Source: Vibrio pelagius
GTDB lineage: Bacteria > Pseudomonadota > Gammaproteobacteria > Enterobacterales > Vibrionaceae
NCBI RefSeq assembly: GCF_024347575.1
Contig: NZ_AP025503.1
Location: 2,666,001 to 2,730,000 of the forward strand
Direction: 5' to 3'
DNA length: 64,000 nt
The notes beneath the pieces were generated by a model. It was given only the letters and a program-made list of their open reading frames with translations, searched no databases and was not told the origin of the DNA. Below, piece after piece: positions 18,840-32,270 of this stretch. The translations under genes and the position numbers were made by a program. Numbering within the stretch: position 1 is the first letter of the stretch; each line of letters starts with the position of its first letter.

Positions 18840-19790
18840 TTAAGGTAAATAACGTTTAGGATTAACGGATTTACCTTGGTAACGAATCTCAAAGTGCAGC
18901 CTAACGCTTTTGGCTCCAGAACTGCCCATTGTGGCAATTTTCTGTCCTGGTTTAACACTTTGCCCTTCAGATACTAATAGTCGATCATTATGCGCGTATG
19001 CACTTAAGTAGTTGTCATTATGCTTTACAATCACGAGATTGCCGTAGCCTCTGAGTGCATTACCCGAATAAACAACCGTTCCCCCTGCAGTAGATACGAT
19101 AGGCTGACCACGCTGTCCTGCTATGTCTATGCCTTTGTTTCCTTGTTCACCTACAGAGAAATTCTTGATCACTCTCCCTTTGGTTGGCCATAACCATTTC
19201 GATACTTTATCGTTAGTTGGCTTGCTGGCGGTTGTAACATTCTGTTTACCTTTAGAACCAACATACTCCTTTGGCTTCGATTGTTCAACCTTCTTTGGTG
19301 GATCTTTTTTAACCGTTTTCGCTGTTGACTGCACAGGTGCTGGTTTAGAGTTTTTACTCTTTACTGGCTCAGCCTTGGCGGTAACAGGCTTAGAAGATTT
19401 CGAGCTGGAGGAGCTCGGTGCGCTCACAACAGGAACAACCGGTGCAGGTTTAGGATCAGGGGTAACACTTGCAATGGCTGTCGACTTACCATAAGCGGGC
19501 GCCTTGTATGACGGACGCCATAACTTAAGCTTCTGCCCTGGGTGAATGGTATAAGGCGCAGAAAGGTCATTGTAGTGAATCAGGTCATTGACATCTTTAT
19601 TGGTCAAATAAGCGATAAAGTAGAGGGTATCGCCCTTTTGAACCTCATAATAACTACCACGATAGCTGCCACGCTCAATGGCGGAGTAATCTTTATTCAG
19701 ACTTGATACCGGTGCAGGGGAGTGAGCTGCGCACCCTGCCAGTACGCAACACAACAATATGGTTATCCCGTTTGAAAACTGTGAACGCAT
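18840..19790 (-). CDS. nlpD: Lipoprotein NlpD, activator of cell-wall amidase
   Basis: A 316-residue lipoprotein: signal peptide with lipobox LAGC, a LysM peptidoglycan-binding domain (about residues 48-92), a long Lys/Pro/Ser-rich linker (about 105-195) and a C-terminal LytM (M23) domain. The LytM domain is degenerate: GNKGIDIAG stands where catalytic forms have a zinc-binding His, and VRLHFEIR has Arg in place of the first His of HxH. This fits the known role of NlpD as an activator of the amidase AmiC in daughter-cell separation rather than an enzyme. In relatives the main rpoS promoter lies inside nlpD. Confidence 0.93.
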   Translation of the reverse strand: MRSQFSNGITILLCCVLAGCAAHSPAPVSSLNKDYSAIERGSYRGSYYEVQKGDTLYFIAYLTNKDVNDLIHYNDLSAPYTIHPGQKLKLWRPSYKAPAYGKSTAIASVTPDPKPAPVVPVVSAPSSSSSKSSKPVTAKAEPVKSKNSKPAPVQSTAKTVKKDPPKKVEQSKPKEYVGSKGKQNVTTASKPTNDKVSKWLWPTKGRVIKNFSVGEQGNKGIDIAGQRGQPIVSTAGGTVVYSGNALRGYGNLVIVKHNDNYLSAYAHNDRLLVSEGQSVKPGQKIATMGSSGAKSVRLHFEIRYQGKSVNPKRYLP

Positions 19791-19822
19791 TCAGTTGTTA
19801 TCCATCTACACCAATAGTTTTA

Positions 19823-20449
19823 TTACGCCAACTCACCCGGCACCAAAGGGACAAACCGCACCATCTCAATCGTTTCTGATAGGTACTCATCACCTTGACG
19901 GGTAATTTTTAACAGTTGTTGTTCGTTGTCGCCAACAGGGATCAGTAAACGACCACTATCACTCAGTTGCTCTAAGAGCGCTTGAGGGATGGATTCTGCT
20001 GCTGCCGTTACAATGATGGCATCAAATGGGCCTTTCGCAGACCAACCTTGCCAACCGTCACCATGTTTAGTGGAAATGTTATAAAAATCAAGCTGCTTGA
20101 GCCGTCTTTTGGCATCCCACTGTAATGACTTGATACGCTCAACAGAATAAACATGATCGACTAGCTGAGCCAATACCGCCGTTTGGTATCCCGAGCCTGT
20201 TCCAATTTCTAAGACGCGACTACTTTGCTGAAGTTCCAGTAACTCCGTCATTTTTGCCACAATGTAAGGCTGAGAAATTGTCTGGCCTTGACCAATAGGC
20301 AGAGCATTGTTGTCATAAGCTTGGTGATGCATCGCCTGTGATAGAAAACGCTCTCTTGGCAAACGGAAAATTGCATCGAGAACCTTTTGGTCTCGAATAC
20401 CACTCTCAATCAGGAAGCTAATTAAACGGTGTGCGTGAGGATTGCTCAT
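19823..20449 (-). CDS. pcm: Protein-L-isoaspartate O-methyltransferase
   Basis: About 208 residues. It repairs isoaspartyl damage in proteins using S-adenosylmethionine. The SAM motif [16 protein letters not shown] and the upstream [16 protein letters not shown] segment are typical. I chose the ATG at 20449 (AGGAGAG 5 bases upstream); it overlaps the surE stop by 4 bp, as in E. coli. Confidence 0.95.
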   Translation of the reverse strand: MSNPHAHRLISFLIESGIRDQKVLDAIFRLPRERFLSQAMHHQAYDNNALPIGQGQTISQPYIVAKMTELLELQQSSRVLEIGTGSGYQTAVLAQLVDHVYSVERIKSLQWDAKRRLKQLDFYNISTKHGDGWQGWSAKGPFDAIIVTAAAESIPQALLEQLSDSGRLLIPVGDNEQQLLKITRQGDEYLSETIEMVRFVPLVPGELA

Positions 20450-21192
20450 TTGCGCTCTCCTAACCACTCCGACATTGCGCCCAAAGATTCATGAGCAGTT
20501 AGATCAACCTGCAGTGGCGTCACAGAAACGAAGCCATGCTCTATCGCATAGAAATCTGTTCCCTGCCCTGCATCTTGCTCCTTACCTGGAGGACCTAACC
20601 AGTAGATATCATGACCTCTTGGATCTTTCTGCTTAATCATGTCTTCAGAGTGGTGACGAGCCCCAAGACGCGTCACCTGCGTACCCTTAAGATCACCAAA
20701 AGCAACATCTGGAACATTGACGTTCAATAAACGATTGGTTGGGATCGGTCGAGCTAAGTGTTGTTCAACGATTTGGCGTGCAATAAGAGCGGCGGTTTTA
20801 AAGTGTTGTTTGCCTACCAAAGAGAACGCAACTGACTGTACACCTAAAAAGTGCCCTTCCATCGCTGCGGCAACAGTACCTGAATAGAGCACATCATCAC
20901 CCAGATTTGCTCCATGATTAATGCCGGTCAGCACTAAATCCGGCATGTCATCCTTGAGCAGTTCATTCAATGCAAAGTGCACACAATCGGTTGGTGTACC
21001 TTGTACAGAGTAGGTGTTAGCTGCGATTTCTTGAACACGCAGAGGCTGTTCAAGCGTTAATGAATTCGACGCACCTGAGCGATTACGATCAGGTGCAACG
21101 ATAATAACGTCAGCAAGATCGCGTAGCTCATCAGCTAGGGCATGAATACCCTGAGCATGAACACCATCATCATTGCTGAGTAGAATCTTCAT
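20446..21192 (-). CDS. surE: 5'/3'-nucleotidase SurE
   Basis: A 248-residue protein starting [10 protein letters not shown], with the metal-binding NDDG motif at residues 7-10 and the family segment [22 protein letters not shown]. SurE removes phosphate from nucleoside monophosphates and is linked to stationary-phase survival. It overlaps pcm by 4 bp and follows truD after about 38 bp. Confidence 0.96.
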   Translation of the reverse strand: MKILLSNDDGVHAQGIHALADELRDLADVIIVAPDRNRSGASNSLTLEQPLRVQEIAANTYSVQGTPTDCVHFALNELLKDDMPDLVLTGINHGANLGDDVLYSGTVAAAMEGHFLGVQSVAFSLVGKQHFKTAALIARQIVEQHLARPIPTNRLLNVNVPDVAFGDLKGTQVTRLGARHHSEDMIKQKDPRGHDIYWLGPPGKEQDAGQGTDFYAIEHGFVSVTPLQVDLTAHESLGAMSEWLGERK

Positions 21193-21230
21193 TCTGTATC
21201 CTTTCTTAATATCCGTTTCAGTTTACGTCT

Positions 21231-22280
21231 TTACTGCGCGTATTGTCGCTCAACCACAACTTCTTCCACTAGTTCACGAACAATCGCTGTCGCAAAGCAA
21301 CCTGCATCCAATGAAAACTTAAGTGTGATATTGTCGCCTTCCACTTCCCATGAAAGCTGTTGTGGCTTAAGAGAAGCTTCGCGACGGTCATGACGCATAC
21401 GGTTGCCGCGAATGAGCGCCATTAAATCAGGCTCATCATCAAGGTGCTTCTGCTCAAGAGCGAGTGCGTTGTCTTGTGTCGGTAGTGCATTGTCTCCAGC
21501 CATCGCTACTGAAACCTGCGCTTCGCCTTTCTCAACCGCTAGATTCAACGCTTCAAGATTATCAGTTGTGGCCAACAGTTGCTCACCAGCACTGAAAACG
21601 ACATCACCAAGAATTGCTGAGTTAAACACGTTCTGTTCGATACGCTCTGACAAAATGCGATTGAAGATCCAAGAGCGAGCTGCAGATAGATATAAACTGC
21701 GTTTGTTCTGGTTACGTGTTCGCACGTTATCACGACCCCAGCGACGAGCTTCAGATAAATTATTACCTTCATTACCAAAACGCTGAGCACCAAAATAGTT
21801 CGGTACACCTAGCTTCGCCACTTGTTCGAGACGGTTTACCACATCAGCCGTGTCAGTCACTTCAGACAGCGTCAGTTCAAATTGGTTACCAACTAGGTCG
21901 CCTGGGCGTAGCTTTTTGTTGTGACGCGCCGTTGCCAAAATCTCAATGCTTGGGTATTGAGTCAAGAAAGCGGTAAAGTCTGGGGTATCACCCTTTGCTA
22001 GATGAACACTCAACCATTGCTCAGTTACTGCATGACGGTCTTTCAGTCCCGCCCAGCTCACGTCTTTTGATTTAACACCACAGGCTTTTGCCAGCTCGTT
22101 AGCAACAAAGCTGGTGTTCTCACCGGTTTTGCGGATGCGCACCATTAGGTGTTCACCCTCTCCAGTGAATTCGAAACCTAAGTCTTCGATAACCACAAAA
22201 TGCTCGGCTTTCGCTTTTAGTTTAGCTTGTGCCGTCGGCTTGCCATTTAAATAGGCAAATGAAGATAAAATATCTGACAT
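21231..22280 (-). CDS. truD: tRNA pseudouridine(13) synthase TruD
   Basis: About 349 residues. It converts U13 of tRNA-Glu to pseudouridine. The catalytic motif GLKDRHAVTEQWLS (Asp in KDRHA) and NYFGAQRFG are visible. The ATG at 22280 is the likeliest start; an upstream in-frame GTG at 22310 would overlap the end of ispF. Confidence 0.94.
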   Translation of the reverse strand: MSDILSSFAYLNGKPTAQAKLKAKAEHFVVIEDLGFEFTGEGEHLMVRIRKTGENTSFVANELAKACGVKSKDVSWAGLKDRHAVTEQWLSVHLAKGDTPDFTAFLTQYPSIEILATARHNKKLRPGDLVGNQFELTLSEVTDTADVVNRLEQVAKLGVPNYFGAQRFGNEGNNLSEARRWGRDNVRTRNQNKRSLYLSAARSWIFNRILSERIEQNVFNSAILGDVVFSAGEQLLATTDNLEALNLAVEKGEAQVSVAMAGDNALPTQDNALALEQKHLDDEPDLMALIRGNRMRHDRREASLKPQQLSWEVEGDNITLKFSLDAGCFATAIVRELVEEVVVERQYAQ

Positions 22281-22302
22281 GCTGTTCTTTTCGTTGTGGT
22301 GC

Positions 22303-22782
22303 TTATGCACTTTTAGTAATTAGGACGACTGCTTCGCTTGCAATGCCCTCTTTTCGTCCGGTAAAACCAAGGCGCTCAGTCGTTGTCGCTTTTACGTTTA
22401 CGTTACCAATATCGGTTTCAAGATCCTCAGCAATCGCTTGGCACATCGCATCAATATGCGGAGCCATTTTTGGCGCTTGTGCCATAATAGTCACATCCAC
22501 ATTACCTATTTGGTAGCCTTGTTCTTTAACGCGGCGGTAAACATCTTTGAGCAGCTCGCGGCTATCTGCACCCTTCCACTCATCATCAGTGTCAGGGAAG
22601 TGACGACCAATATCGCCCGCGGCAATCGAGCCTAATAGCGCGTCGCATAATGCGTGCAGAGCCACATCACCATCTGAGTGCGCAACCAGTCCTTGCTCAT
22701 AAGGTACGCTCACGCCACCAATAATTACTGGGCCTTCGCCACCAAACTTATGAACATCAAAACCGTGGCCAATACGAATCAT
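22303..22782 (-). CDS. ispF: 2-C-methyl-D-erythritol 2,4-cyclodiphosphate synthase
   Basis: About 159 residues, starting [15 protein letters not shown], with the metal-binding GFDVH and [19 protein letters not shown] motifs. It makes the cyclic diphosphate in the MEP isoprenoid pathway. Two adjacent ATG codons (22785 and 22782) are possible; AAGGA is better spaced from the second. Directly coupled to ispD. Confidence 0.95.
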   Translation of the reverse strand: MIRIGHGFDVHKFGGEGPVIIGGVSVPYEQGLVAHSDGDVALHALCDALLGSIAAGDIGRHFPDTDDEWKGADSRELLKDVYRRVKEQGYQIGNVDVTIMAQAPKMAPHIDAMCQAIAEDLETDIGNVNVKATTTERLGFTGRKEGIASEAVVLITKSA

Positions 22783-22784
22783 CA

Positions 22785-23486
22785 TTATTCCTTATTCTGA
22801 CTTAAATAGAACTCAGCCAATGCTAAATCTTCTGGCTGAGTAACCTTAAAATTATCTGAGCGCCCAGCAACCAGAGCTGGCGATGCACCTTTCCACTCAA
22901 ACGCAGACGCTTCGTCGGTAATCGATACGCCTTGTTCAAGAGCCTCTGTTAGAGCCTGCTGCAGCGGTAAAGTTCGAAACATTTGCGGCGTCAATGCGTG
23001 CCATAAATTAGCACGCTCTACGGTGTGATCAATCTGCCCATCAACACCTCGTTTCATGGTATCTCGAACAGGAGCAGCTAGAATGCCACCTACCGGATGA
23101 GACAGTGACACTTCAATCAGCTTATCGATGTCATCCTGCTGAATGCATGGTCGAGCAGCATCGTGAACCATAACCCACTCACCCAAATCGCTCTCTTGAA
23201 TATAGTTCAGAGCAGACAGAACCGAGTCGGCTCGCTCATTACCACCTTTAACACGCACAACATCTGGGTGTTGGCTCAAGCTCAATTCAGGGAAATATGG
23301 GTCACTTTCACTGACGGCTACCACGACCTTACTCACTTGAGGGTGAGAGAGCAGCTTGTTAACGGTGTGTTCCAGGATGGTGATCGCGTGAATCGTCAGA
23401 TACTGTTTCGGGCGATCGGCCTTCATTCTACTGCCGACACCCGCCGCAGGTACAACCGCAACAATACCCTGTTTATTCGTCGGCAT
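22785..23486 (-). CDS. ispD: 2-C-methyl-D-erythritol 4-phosphate cytidylyltransferase
   Basis: A 233-residue nucleotidyltransferase with N-terminal [19 protein letters not shown] and the [10 protein letters not shown] segment. It adds CMP to methylerythritol phosphate in isoprenoid synthesis. Overlaps or abuts both ftsB and ispF by single bases, indicating a tight operon ftsB-ispD-ispF-truD. Confidence 0.96.
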   Translation of the reverse strand: MPTNKQGIVAVVPAAGVGSRMKADRPKQYLTIHAITILEHTVNKLLSHPQVSKVVVAVSESDPYFPELSLSQHPDVVRVKGGNERADSVLSALNYIQESDLGEWVMVHDAARPCIQQDDIDKLIEVSLSHPVGGILAAPVRDTMKRGVDGQIDHTVERANLWHALTPQMFRTLPLQQALTEALEQGVSITDEASAFEWKGASPALVAGRSDNFKVTQPEDLALAEFYLSQNKE

Positions 23487-23767
23487 TAGTGCGACTCCTC
23501 ACCAATCATGCGATAAAACGTTTCCCCTTCCTTCACCATACCGAGTTCATGTCGAGCACGCTCTTCGATGGCATCTAACCCTTGACGAAGGTCGTCGATT
23601 TCCGCAAACATTTCTGCATTGCGAATGTGAAGCTTCTCGTTCACTTGCCTTTGAACGTCGATTTCATTGTTCACTGTGTAGTAGTCCGAAATACCATTTT
23701 TACCGAGCCACAACGTGTGTTGCAGCCAGCCAAGTAAGATCAGCAAGACAAGAGCAAAGATTCGCAT
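23486..23767 (-). CDS. ftsB: Cell division protein FtsB
   Basis: A 93-residue bitopic protein: short cytoplasmic N-terminus, one membrane helix ([18 protein letters not shown]), then a coiled coil (about residues 33-70) and the conserved [14 protein letters not shown] segment. FtsB works with FtsL and FtsQ at the division septum. First gene of the leftward ispD operon. Confidence 0.94.
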   Translation of the reverse strand: MRIFALVLLILLGWLQHTLWLGKNGISDYYTVNNEIDVQRQVNEKLHIRNAEMFAEIDDLRQGLDAIEERARHELGMVKEGETFYRMIGEESH

Positions 23768-23935
23768 AACACCTTTCGCTGGTTAGAAAAGAAGGAACTA
23801 GAATAAGGCACATATATACCATAATGCGCTTATTGGTGCGAGATATGTGGTGTAAGGGAATCTATAAGTAGAAGATTTATCGGACAGAATCGTTATTGGT
23901 AACAAAGAGGTTCTCGATTCGTTCACCTATCACTC

Positions 23936-24037
23936 TCGTGACTCCCAAGAATGAGGGACGACCGAGTTGGGAATCCATTGAAATGATCATTGGGTGAGAT
24001 TCCCTACTCCTTCTTTCGTCAGTCTAGGGAAAGACGA
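23936..24037. repeat. Vibrio-type intergenic cloverleaf repeat, copy 1 (degenerate)
   Basis: Two short hairpins, TCCCAA/TTGGGA (23943-23972) and TTCCCTA/TAGGGAA (24000-24031), inside a weak outer pairing. It aligns along its length with the clearer copy at 28338-28432. The rest of 23768-23935, upstream of ftsB, shows nothing I can name. Confidence 0.7.
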
Positions 24038-24052
24038 ATTTTAGGCAAAAAA

Positions 24053-24072
24053 ATGCCCCGCTATTGCGAGGC
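24053..24072 (-). terminator. Terminator-like hairpin after the second eno 3' end
   Basis: Stem TGCCCCGC / GCGAGGCA (one wobble pair) with a run of T on the minus strand. It lies at the same relative position to the eno-like remnant as the real terminator does to eno. Confidence 0.7.
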
Positions 24073-24120
24073 ATTCAAAGCTTAGACTAACAATTCCTTT
24101 GGTTTATAAAACCAGAGAGA

Positions 24121-24192
24121 TTATTGACCCTTAACTTCTTTAAGGCCGCTTTCGTTGTAAAAAGGAGGAGCTTTAGAACCTAGAGCTTCTTC
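24121..24192 (-). pseudogene. Diverged duplicate of the eno 3' end
   Basis: On the minus strand this stretch reads [23 protein letters not shown] and a TAA stop, matching the end of Eno ([19 protein letters not shown]) with four extra residues in the middle. The frame and stop are intact, but upstream of the remnant the match ends and a TAG lies in frame. Sequence similarity also continues downstream into a matching terminator. It is a fragment, not a gene. Confidence 0.85.
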
Positions 24193-24217
24193 TCGCTATT
24201 TTCTACAAACATAAAAA

Positions 24218-24241
24218 AACGCCCTACCGAAGTAGAGCGTT
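24218..24241 (-). terminator. Terminator of eno
   Basis: 10-bp stem AACGCCCTAC / GTAGAGCGTT (one wobble pair in RNA) closed by a UUCG tetraloop on the minus strand, followed by seven T. Confidence 0.92.
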
Positions 24242-24275
24242 TCAAAAGCTTTAAGCTAACAATTCAATGTATGAA

Positions 24276-25610
<1,335 letters not shown>

Positions 25611-25650
25611 TTAAAGGCAGCAGCACTGCAAACGCTACTGCCGGTATCCT

Positions 25651-27384
<1,734 letters not shown>

Positions 27385-27442
27385 CTATCACACTGCTATT
27401 TTTTATTTTTTGCTTCAAATCAAATCAGCACCAAAGCTTTGT

Positions 27443-28240
27443 TTAACTTTTCTCCGCCAACTTAACCTCATCCCACATAGAATCGAGCTCTGAGAGGGAG
27501 AAATCGTTCAAAGTTTTGCCTTTTTGACGAACTTTTCCTTCTACACCTTTAAAGCGACGCTCAAACTTTACATTCGCTTTGCTCAATGCCGATTCTGGGT
27601 TTTTCCCTAGATGCCTGACTAGATTCACGGTCGTAAACAGTAAGTCACCCAATTCTTCTTCAACTAAATCCTCGTTTGGCGTGACTTGCAGTGCCTCTTC
27701 AAGCACCTCGTCGACCTCTTCTCGTACCTTATCGACAACAGGGCCAATGGATTCCCAATCAAAACCGTATTTTGCTACCTGCTTTTGCACCTTTGTGGCA
27801 CGCAAAAGTGCAGGTAGAGAGTTTGGTATTGAGTCTAGAATACTTTCCTGAGTTTTGCCTGCTTGAACTTTTTCTTTGGCTTTTTCTGCCTCCCAGTTGG
27901 CATTGATGGCCTCTTCATCATCAAACTCAACATCAGAAAACACATGTGGATGACGACGAGTGAGCTTTTCATTCACACCGTCAACCACATCGGCAAACTC
28001 GAACAACCCTTGCTCTTTCGCGAGCTGGCTGTAAAAAATCACCTGAAACAGTAGATCGCCCAACTCTTCTTGCAAATTCGACCAGTCTTTATTGTGGATT
28101 GCGTCCACCACTTCATATGTTTCTTCGATAGTATACGGGACAATTGTTTCAAAATTTTGTTTTAGATCCCAAGGGCAGCCACCTTCTGGGTCGCGCAGCT
28201 TCGCCATAATTTGTTCTAATTGTTCAATCGGGTGGCTCAT
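27443..28240 (-). CDS. mazG: Nucleoside triphosphate pyrophosphohydrolase MazG
   Basis: A 265-residue protein with two MazG helical domains, the first with [15 protein letters not shown] start and [17 protein letters not shown], the second with [19 protein letters not shown]. It hydrolyses NTPs to NMPs and in E. coli lowers (p)ppGpp during starvation, which fits its place next to relA. Confidence 0.95.
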   Translation of the reverse strand: MSHPIEQLEQIMAKLRDPEGGCPWDLKQNFETIVPYTIEETYEVVDAIHNKDWSNLQEELGDLLFQVIFYSQLAKEQGLFEFADVVDGVNEKLTRRHPHVFSDVEFDDEEAINANWEAEKAKEKVQAGKTQESILDSIPNSLPALLRATKVQKQVAKYGFDWESIGPVVDKVREEVDEVLEEALQVTPNEDLVEEELGDLLFTTVNLVRHLGKNPESALSKANVKFERRFKGVEGKVRQKGKTLNDFSLSELDSMWDEVKLAEKS

Positions 28241-28298
28241 GGTGCTTTCCTATTATTCTGTTTGATTGTTTTAATCTAATTCTTTTCTTAAAACTAAA

Positions 28299-28328
28299 AA
28301 AGGTGAGCAGTTAAAACCACTCACCTTT
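28299..28328 (-). terminator. Possible terminator after relA
   Basis: 9-bp stem AAAGGTGAG / CTCACCTTT with a 12-base loop that can pair further; T-rich on the minus strand after it. Lies between relA and mazG, so mazG may have its own promoter. Confidence 0.6.
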
Positions 28329-28337
28329 CTATTTATC

Positions 28338-28432
28338 CGTCATCCCCAAAAGTGAAGAATGAGCGAGTTGGGGATCTCAAACCGCTTGGCGAGATTCCCT
28401 ATCACGTTCGCTCCTCACTGTAGGGAATGACG
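28338..28432. repeat. Vibrio-type intergenic cloverleaf repeat, copy 2
   Basis: A 95-bp element with outer arms CGTCAT / ATGACG and two inner hairpins, ATCCCCAA/TTGGGGAT and ATTCCCTA/TAGGGAAT, forming a three-way junction. It is non-coding and sits between relA and mazG. A diverged copy lies at 23936-24037. Confidence 0.8.
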
Positions 28433-28448
28433 AGGATGATACCAAGTA

Positions 28449-30674
28449 TCAACCCAACCTTTTGACTGACATAACATCTTTAATCTGCTCGACACGACTG
28501 GTCACGCGGCTGAGGATTTCAATGTTGGTCACCTCTAGGTCAAAGTCCATCACTGATAGCTGACGCTTATAATCGGTGCGGCTTTTCATGGTCGTTACAC
28601 TGATCTTCTCATTGGCAAACAACGAGGTGATGTCTTTCAATAATCCACTACGCTCTAACGCTTCAACACGCAGAGTTAGGATATAAGAACCAACAAAGCC
28701 ATTACCCCAAACCGTATCTATAATACGCTCTGGTGCGTGGATTTTTAGTTCGCTCAGCTGTTCACAGTCGCTACGGTGAACCGAGATACCACGACCTTGT
28801 GTGATGTAACCTTTGATGCTGTCACCTGGAATTGGTTGGCAACAGCGTGCAAGATGCGTCATTAGATTATCGACACCTTCCACGACAACGGCATCTTTCT
28901 TTGGGCGACTCTGCTGAGCTGGCTTATGTTCTGACTCTAGTAGCTTCTCTAGCGCCTTCTGATCTTCCTCTTCTGCCGTTGGCTTATTCACCAATGCGTT
29001 GATGTGGTTGATCACTTGGTTGATACGCAAATCACCGCTACCGATACCCGCATACAGCTCGTCTGGCGTATTCACGTTGAAACGCTTCAGGGCATATTGA
29101 TCTGCATCTTTGAGTGTCGCGCCAATTTTATGCAGCTCAGCCTCTAGGATGTCACGACCTGCTTCAAGGTTTTTCTCACGACTTTGCGCACGGAACCAAG
29201 CATTAATTTTAGCGCGAGCGCGCCCAGAGTGAACGAAACCTGTGGCTGGGTTTAACCAATCACGTGAAGGGTTTGGCTCTTTCTGAGTAATGATTTCAAC
29301 CTGATCCCCCATAGAGAGTTTATGAGTAAATGGAACGATACGTCCACCTACTTTGGCGCCGATACAGCGGTGGCCTACCATCGAGTGAATGTGATAAGCG
29401 AAGTCCAACGGAGTTGCTCCCATTGGTAAGTCGACCACATCACCGCGTGGTGTAAATGCGTAGACACGGTCATCAAAAACTTGGCTACGAACTTCATCCA
29501 GCATCTCGCCAGAATCCGACATCTCTTCTTGCCAATCGATCAGTTTACGCAGCCACGTGATCTTCTCATCGTAACCGCTGCGACCACCCGATGAACCCTC
29601 TTTGTACTTCCAGTGCGCGGCAACACCCAGTTCTGAGTCTTCGTGCATCTGTTTAGTACGGATCTGGATTTCGATGGTTTTGCCTTCAGGCCCAAGTACC
29701 ACGGTATGGATAGATTGATACCCATTCGGTTTCGGGTTTGCTACATAGTCATCGAATTCGCTTGGTAGATGTTTGTATTTGGTATGAACAACCCCGAGCG
29801 CTGCGTAACAGTCTTGCAATTGGTCTGCGATGATACGTACTGCGCGCACGTCAAACAGTTCATCGAAGGCCAAGCCTTTCTTCTGCATTTTGCGCCAGAT
29901 GCTGTAGATGTGTTTCGGGCGGCCACTGACTTCAGCGTTGATACTAGAGCGTTCCATTTCAGACGTAAGGTCATCAACGAAGTCAGTAATGTACTGTTCG
30001 CGAACAATACGACGCTCCGACAACTGCTTAGCAATCTGTTTATAGGTATCGGGTTGTTGGTAACGAAAAGCGTAGTCTTCGATTTCCCATTTAAGCTGAC
30101 CAATACCGAGGCGGTTAGCCAGTGGCGCATAGATGTTGGCACACTCTTTCGCTGCCGCTCTACGCACCTCGTCAGGAGCTTTCTTCACCTCGATAAGGTT
30201 ACAGATACGCTCAGCAAGCTTGATGACCACGCAACGGAAATCATCAACCATGGCCAATAACATGCGGCGCACGTTATCGACCTGACCTGACGCTGCGCTA
30301 CCCTCAAGGGTAACGTTAAGTTGGCCTAGTGCCGCCATCTCTTCCACGCCATCAATCAGCTTAACGATCTCTTTGCCGTAGCTCTCTTCAAAAGCTTCTC
30401 GTTCAAACACGCCACTGGAGACAACTGGGAAAAGCTGAGCCGCAACGAGTGTCGCGCGATCCATTGATAACGTCACCAAGATTTCAATCATCTCTCGGCC
30501 ACGCCACAATAGCAGTGAGGCTTGCTCATGCTCTTTTAGCAGCTCTTCACAATGACGATAAACCTTGATCAGCTTATTCGACGTTTTGGCATCCTGATTT
30601 AAAGATGCAATCCAGCTCTCTAGCTCAAACTGTTCGCTTGGGTTTAAATGTGCGCTTCGTACCGCAACCATCAT
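28449..30674 (-). CDS. relA: GTP pyrophosphokinase RelA
   Basis: A 741-residue (p)ppGpp synthetase. Order of parts: an HD-like domain without the catalytic His-Asp pair (so no hydrolase activity is expected), the synthetase domain with GRPKHIYSIWRKMQKK and NGYQSIHTVV, a TGS domain, a zinc-finger-like segment (ARCCQPIPGD) and a C-terminal ACT domain. It responds to uncharged tRNA on stalled ribosomes. Two adjacent ATG codons at 30674 and 30671. Downstream of rlmD. Confidence 0.97.
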   Translation of the reverse strand: MMVAVRSAHLNPSEQFELESWIASLNQDAKTSNKLIKVYRHCEELLKEHEQASLLLWRGREMIEILVTLSMDRATLVAAQLFPVVSSGVFEREAFEESYGKEIVKLIDGVEEMAALGQLNVTLEGSAASGQVDNVRRMLLAMVDDFRCVVIKLAERICNLIEVKKAPDEVRRAAAKECANIYAPLANRLGIGQLKWEIEDYAFRYQQPDTYKQIAKQLSERRIVREQYITDFVDDLTSEMERSSINAEVSGRPKHIYSIWRKMQKKGLAFDELFDVRAVRIIADQLQDCYAALGVVHTKYKHLPSEFDDYVANPKPNGYQSIHTVVLGPEGKTIEIQIRTKQMHEDSELGVAAHWKYKEGSSGGRSGYDEKITWLRKLIDWQEEMSDSGEMLDEVRSQVFDDRVYAFTPRGDVVDLPMGATPLDFAYHIHSMVGHRCIGAKVGGRIVPFTHKLSMGDQVEIITQKEPNPSRDWLNPATGFVHSGRARAKINAWFRAQSREKNLEAGRDILEAELHKIGATLKDADQYALKRFNVNTPDELYAGIGSGDLRINQVINHINALVNKPTAEEEDQKALEKLLESEHKPAQQSRPKKDAVVVEGVDNLMTHLARCCQPIPGDSIKGYITQGRGISVHRSDCEQLSELKIHAPERIIDTVWGNGFVGSYILTLRVEALERSGLLKDITSLFANEKISVTTMKSRTDYKRQLSVMDFDLEVTNIEILSRVTSRVEQIKDVMSVKRLG

Positions 30675-30779
30675 GCCTTCCTAGTTATTATGTTTTATAC
30701 CCAACTCAATATGACTAACCGGGTCCAAGTTAGTTCGACTCATACTGGTAACAAGACGTTTCTTATACGCCTTTTCGTT

Positions 30780-32105
30780 CTATGATTTCTCTTTAACGAA
30801 TAGTGCCATAGATTCCAAGTGACTGGTATGCGGAAACATGTCTAACATACCCATTTTGACCATTTGATAACCTTGATTTTGCAAGCTTGCCGTATCTCTA
30901 GCTAGAGTAGCAGGATTACATGAAACATAAACCACGCTCTTCGCGCCCAGCGCTGAAAGTTGATCGACAATCCCACTTGCCCCAGCGCGTGCAGGATCAA
31001 GGAGCACCTTGTCGAACTTCTCTTTTGCCCACGGCTGAGAAGAGAGCTCTTCTTCGAGGTTCGCTTGGTAGAAAGTCGCGTTGTCGAGCTGGTTTACTTC
31101 AGCATTGCTCGTTGCCTGTTTCACCATTTCATCCACACCTTCAACGCCAACCACCAATGCGGACTGTTTTGCGATAGGTAAACTGAAATTACCTAAGCCA
31201 CAAAACAGGTCGAGAACTCGCTCATCCGCTTGTGGATTCAACCACTCCAGCGCTTGTGCCACCATTTTTTGGTTCACTTGTTGATTAACTTGAATAAAGT
31301 GATTCGGCTCAAACGGTAGAGTAACGCCGGTTTCACTGTATGTCGGCGCATCACCAACCAAACGAACCAGTTGATCCGTTTCTGGCATTGAATACAAGAT
31401 TGCCCCCTGCTCCGTCGCTAAATCGATAAGCGCTTGCTGATCTTTGTCTGCCAACGGTTTAAGGTGACGAAGGACAATCACTGGCCCTTTATCAGAAAGA
31501 ACCAGTTCTACGTGACCAAGGTTCATCGGTTGGCTAAAAGTCTCCAGTAGCGCTTTCATCTTTGGCAGCAACGCATTTAAGCTTGGCTCCAACACCGCAC
31601 AGTCCGTCACATTCTCTATGTGCTTGCTCTGTTTCTTGCGAAAGCCAAACTGCAGCTGTTGATTCTTTCTGTCCATAAACAAGCTCACGCGAGCACGACG
31701 ACGATAGCCAACCTGCGGACCAGTAATTGGATCGGCAATTTCAGTGCGGGGAGTTTGGTATTGACTCATTAAGTGGCTCAGTGACTGCCCCTTATGCTCG
31801 ACTTGCGATGTGTAATCCATATGTTGTAGATGACAACCACCACACTGATTAAAGTGTTTGCAGAAAGGCTTTAGTCGCTGTTCGCTTGGCTTTAATAGTT
31901 TAATCAGTTTCGCACGCGCAAACTTACTTTTGCTTTCCGTTAATTGAATCACCACTTGCTCACCCGGCAACGCACCATCAATAAACACAGGTTTATTTTT
32001 CTGATAAGCGATGCCTGCGCCATTGTGATCCATTCGTTCAACCAAAACCGATTGATGCTTGGTCTCGAATTGAGTTTTCTTTTTTGGTTGAAAAAAACGT
32101 GCCAT
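30780..32105 (-). CDS. rlmD: 23S rRNA (uracil(1939)-C5)-methyltransferase RlmD
   Basis: A 441-residue enzyme of the RumA family: N-terminal TRAM domain, an iron-sulfur cluster motif ([14 protein letters not shown] and a later Cys in TDCAVLEP), and a C-terminal SAM methyltransferase domain with [16 protein letters not shown] and the catalytic [10 protein letters not shown]. It methylates U1939 of 23S rRNA. It is upstream of relA and divergent from barA, as in E. coli. Confidence 0.95.
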   Translation of the reverse strand: MARFFQPKKKTQFETKHQSVLVERMDHNGAGIAYQKNKPVFIDGALPGEQVVIQLTESKSKFARAKLIKLLKPSEQRLKPFCKHFNQCGGCHLQHMDYTSQVEHKGQSLSHLMSQYQTPRTEIADPITGPQVGYRRRARVSLFMDRKNQQLQFGFRKKQSKHIENVTDCAVLEPSLNALLPKMKALLETFSQPMNLGHVELVLSDKGPVIVLRHLKPLADKDQQALIDLATEQGAILYSMPETDQLVRLVGDAPTYSETGVTLPFEPNHFIQVNQQVNQKMVAQALEWLNPQADERVLDLFCGLGNFSLPIAKQSALVVGVEGVDEMVKQATSNAEVNQLDNATFYQANLEEELSSQPWAKEKFDKVLLDPARAGASGIVDQLSALGAKSVVYVSCNPATLARDTASLQNQGYQMVKMGMLDMFPHTSHLESMALFVKEKS

Positions 32106-32270
32106 TGCTTGTGCCTAAACTATCTTTTAATCATTTATTTGTATCCAGGACTCACTATTATGCCTTGGAATCATTGTCGAACGTGGCGGCTTTGATTAAG
32201 CTTACCGTTCACTTAGCCACCATTGTGTGCGTTATTTTCCCATATCCAGACCTCGATGTAATTAAAGAAC

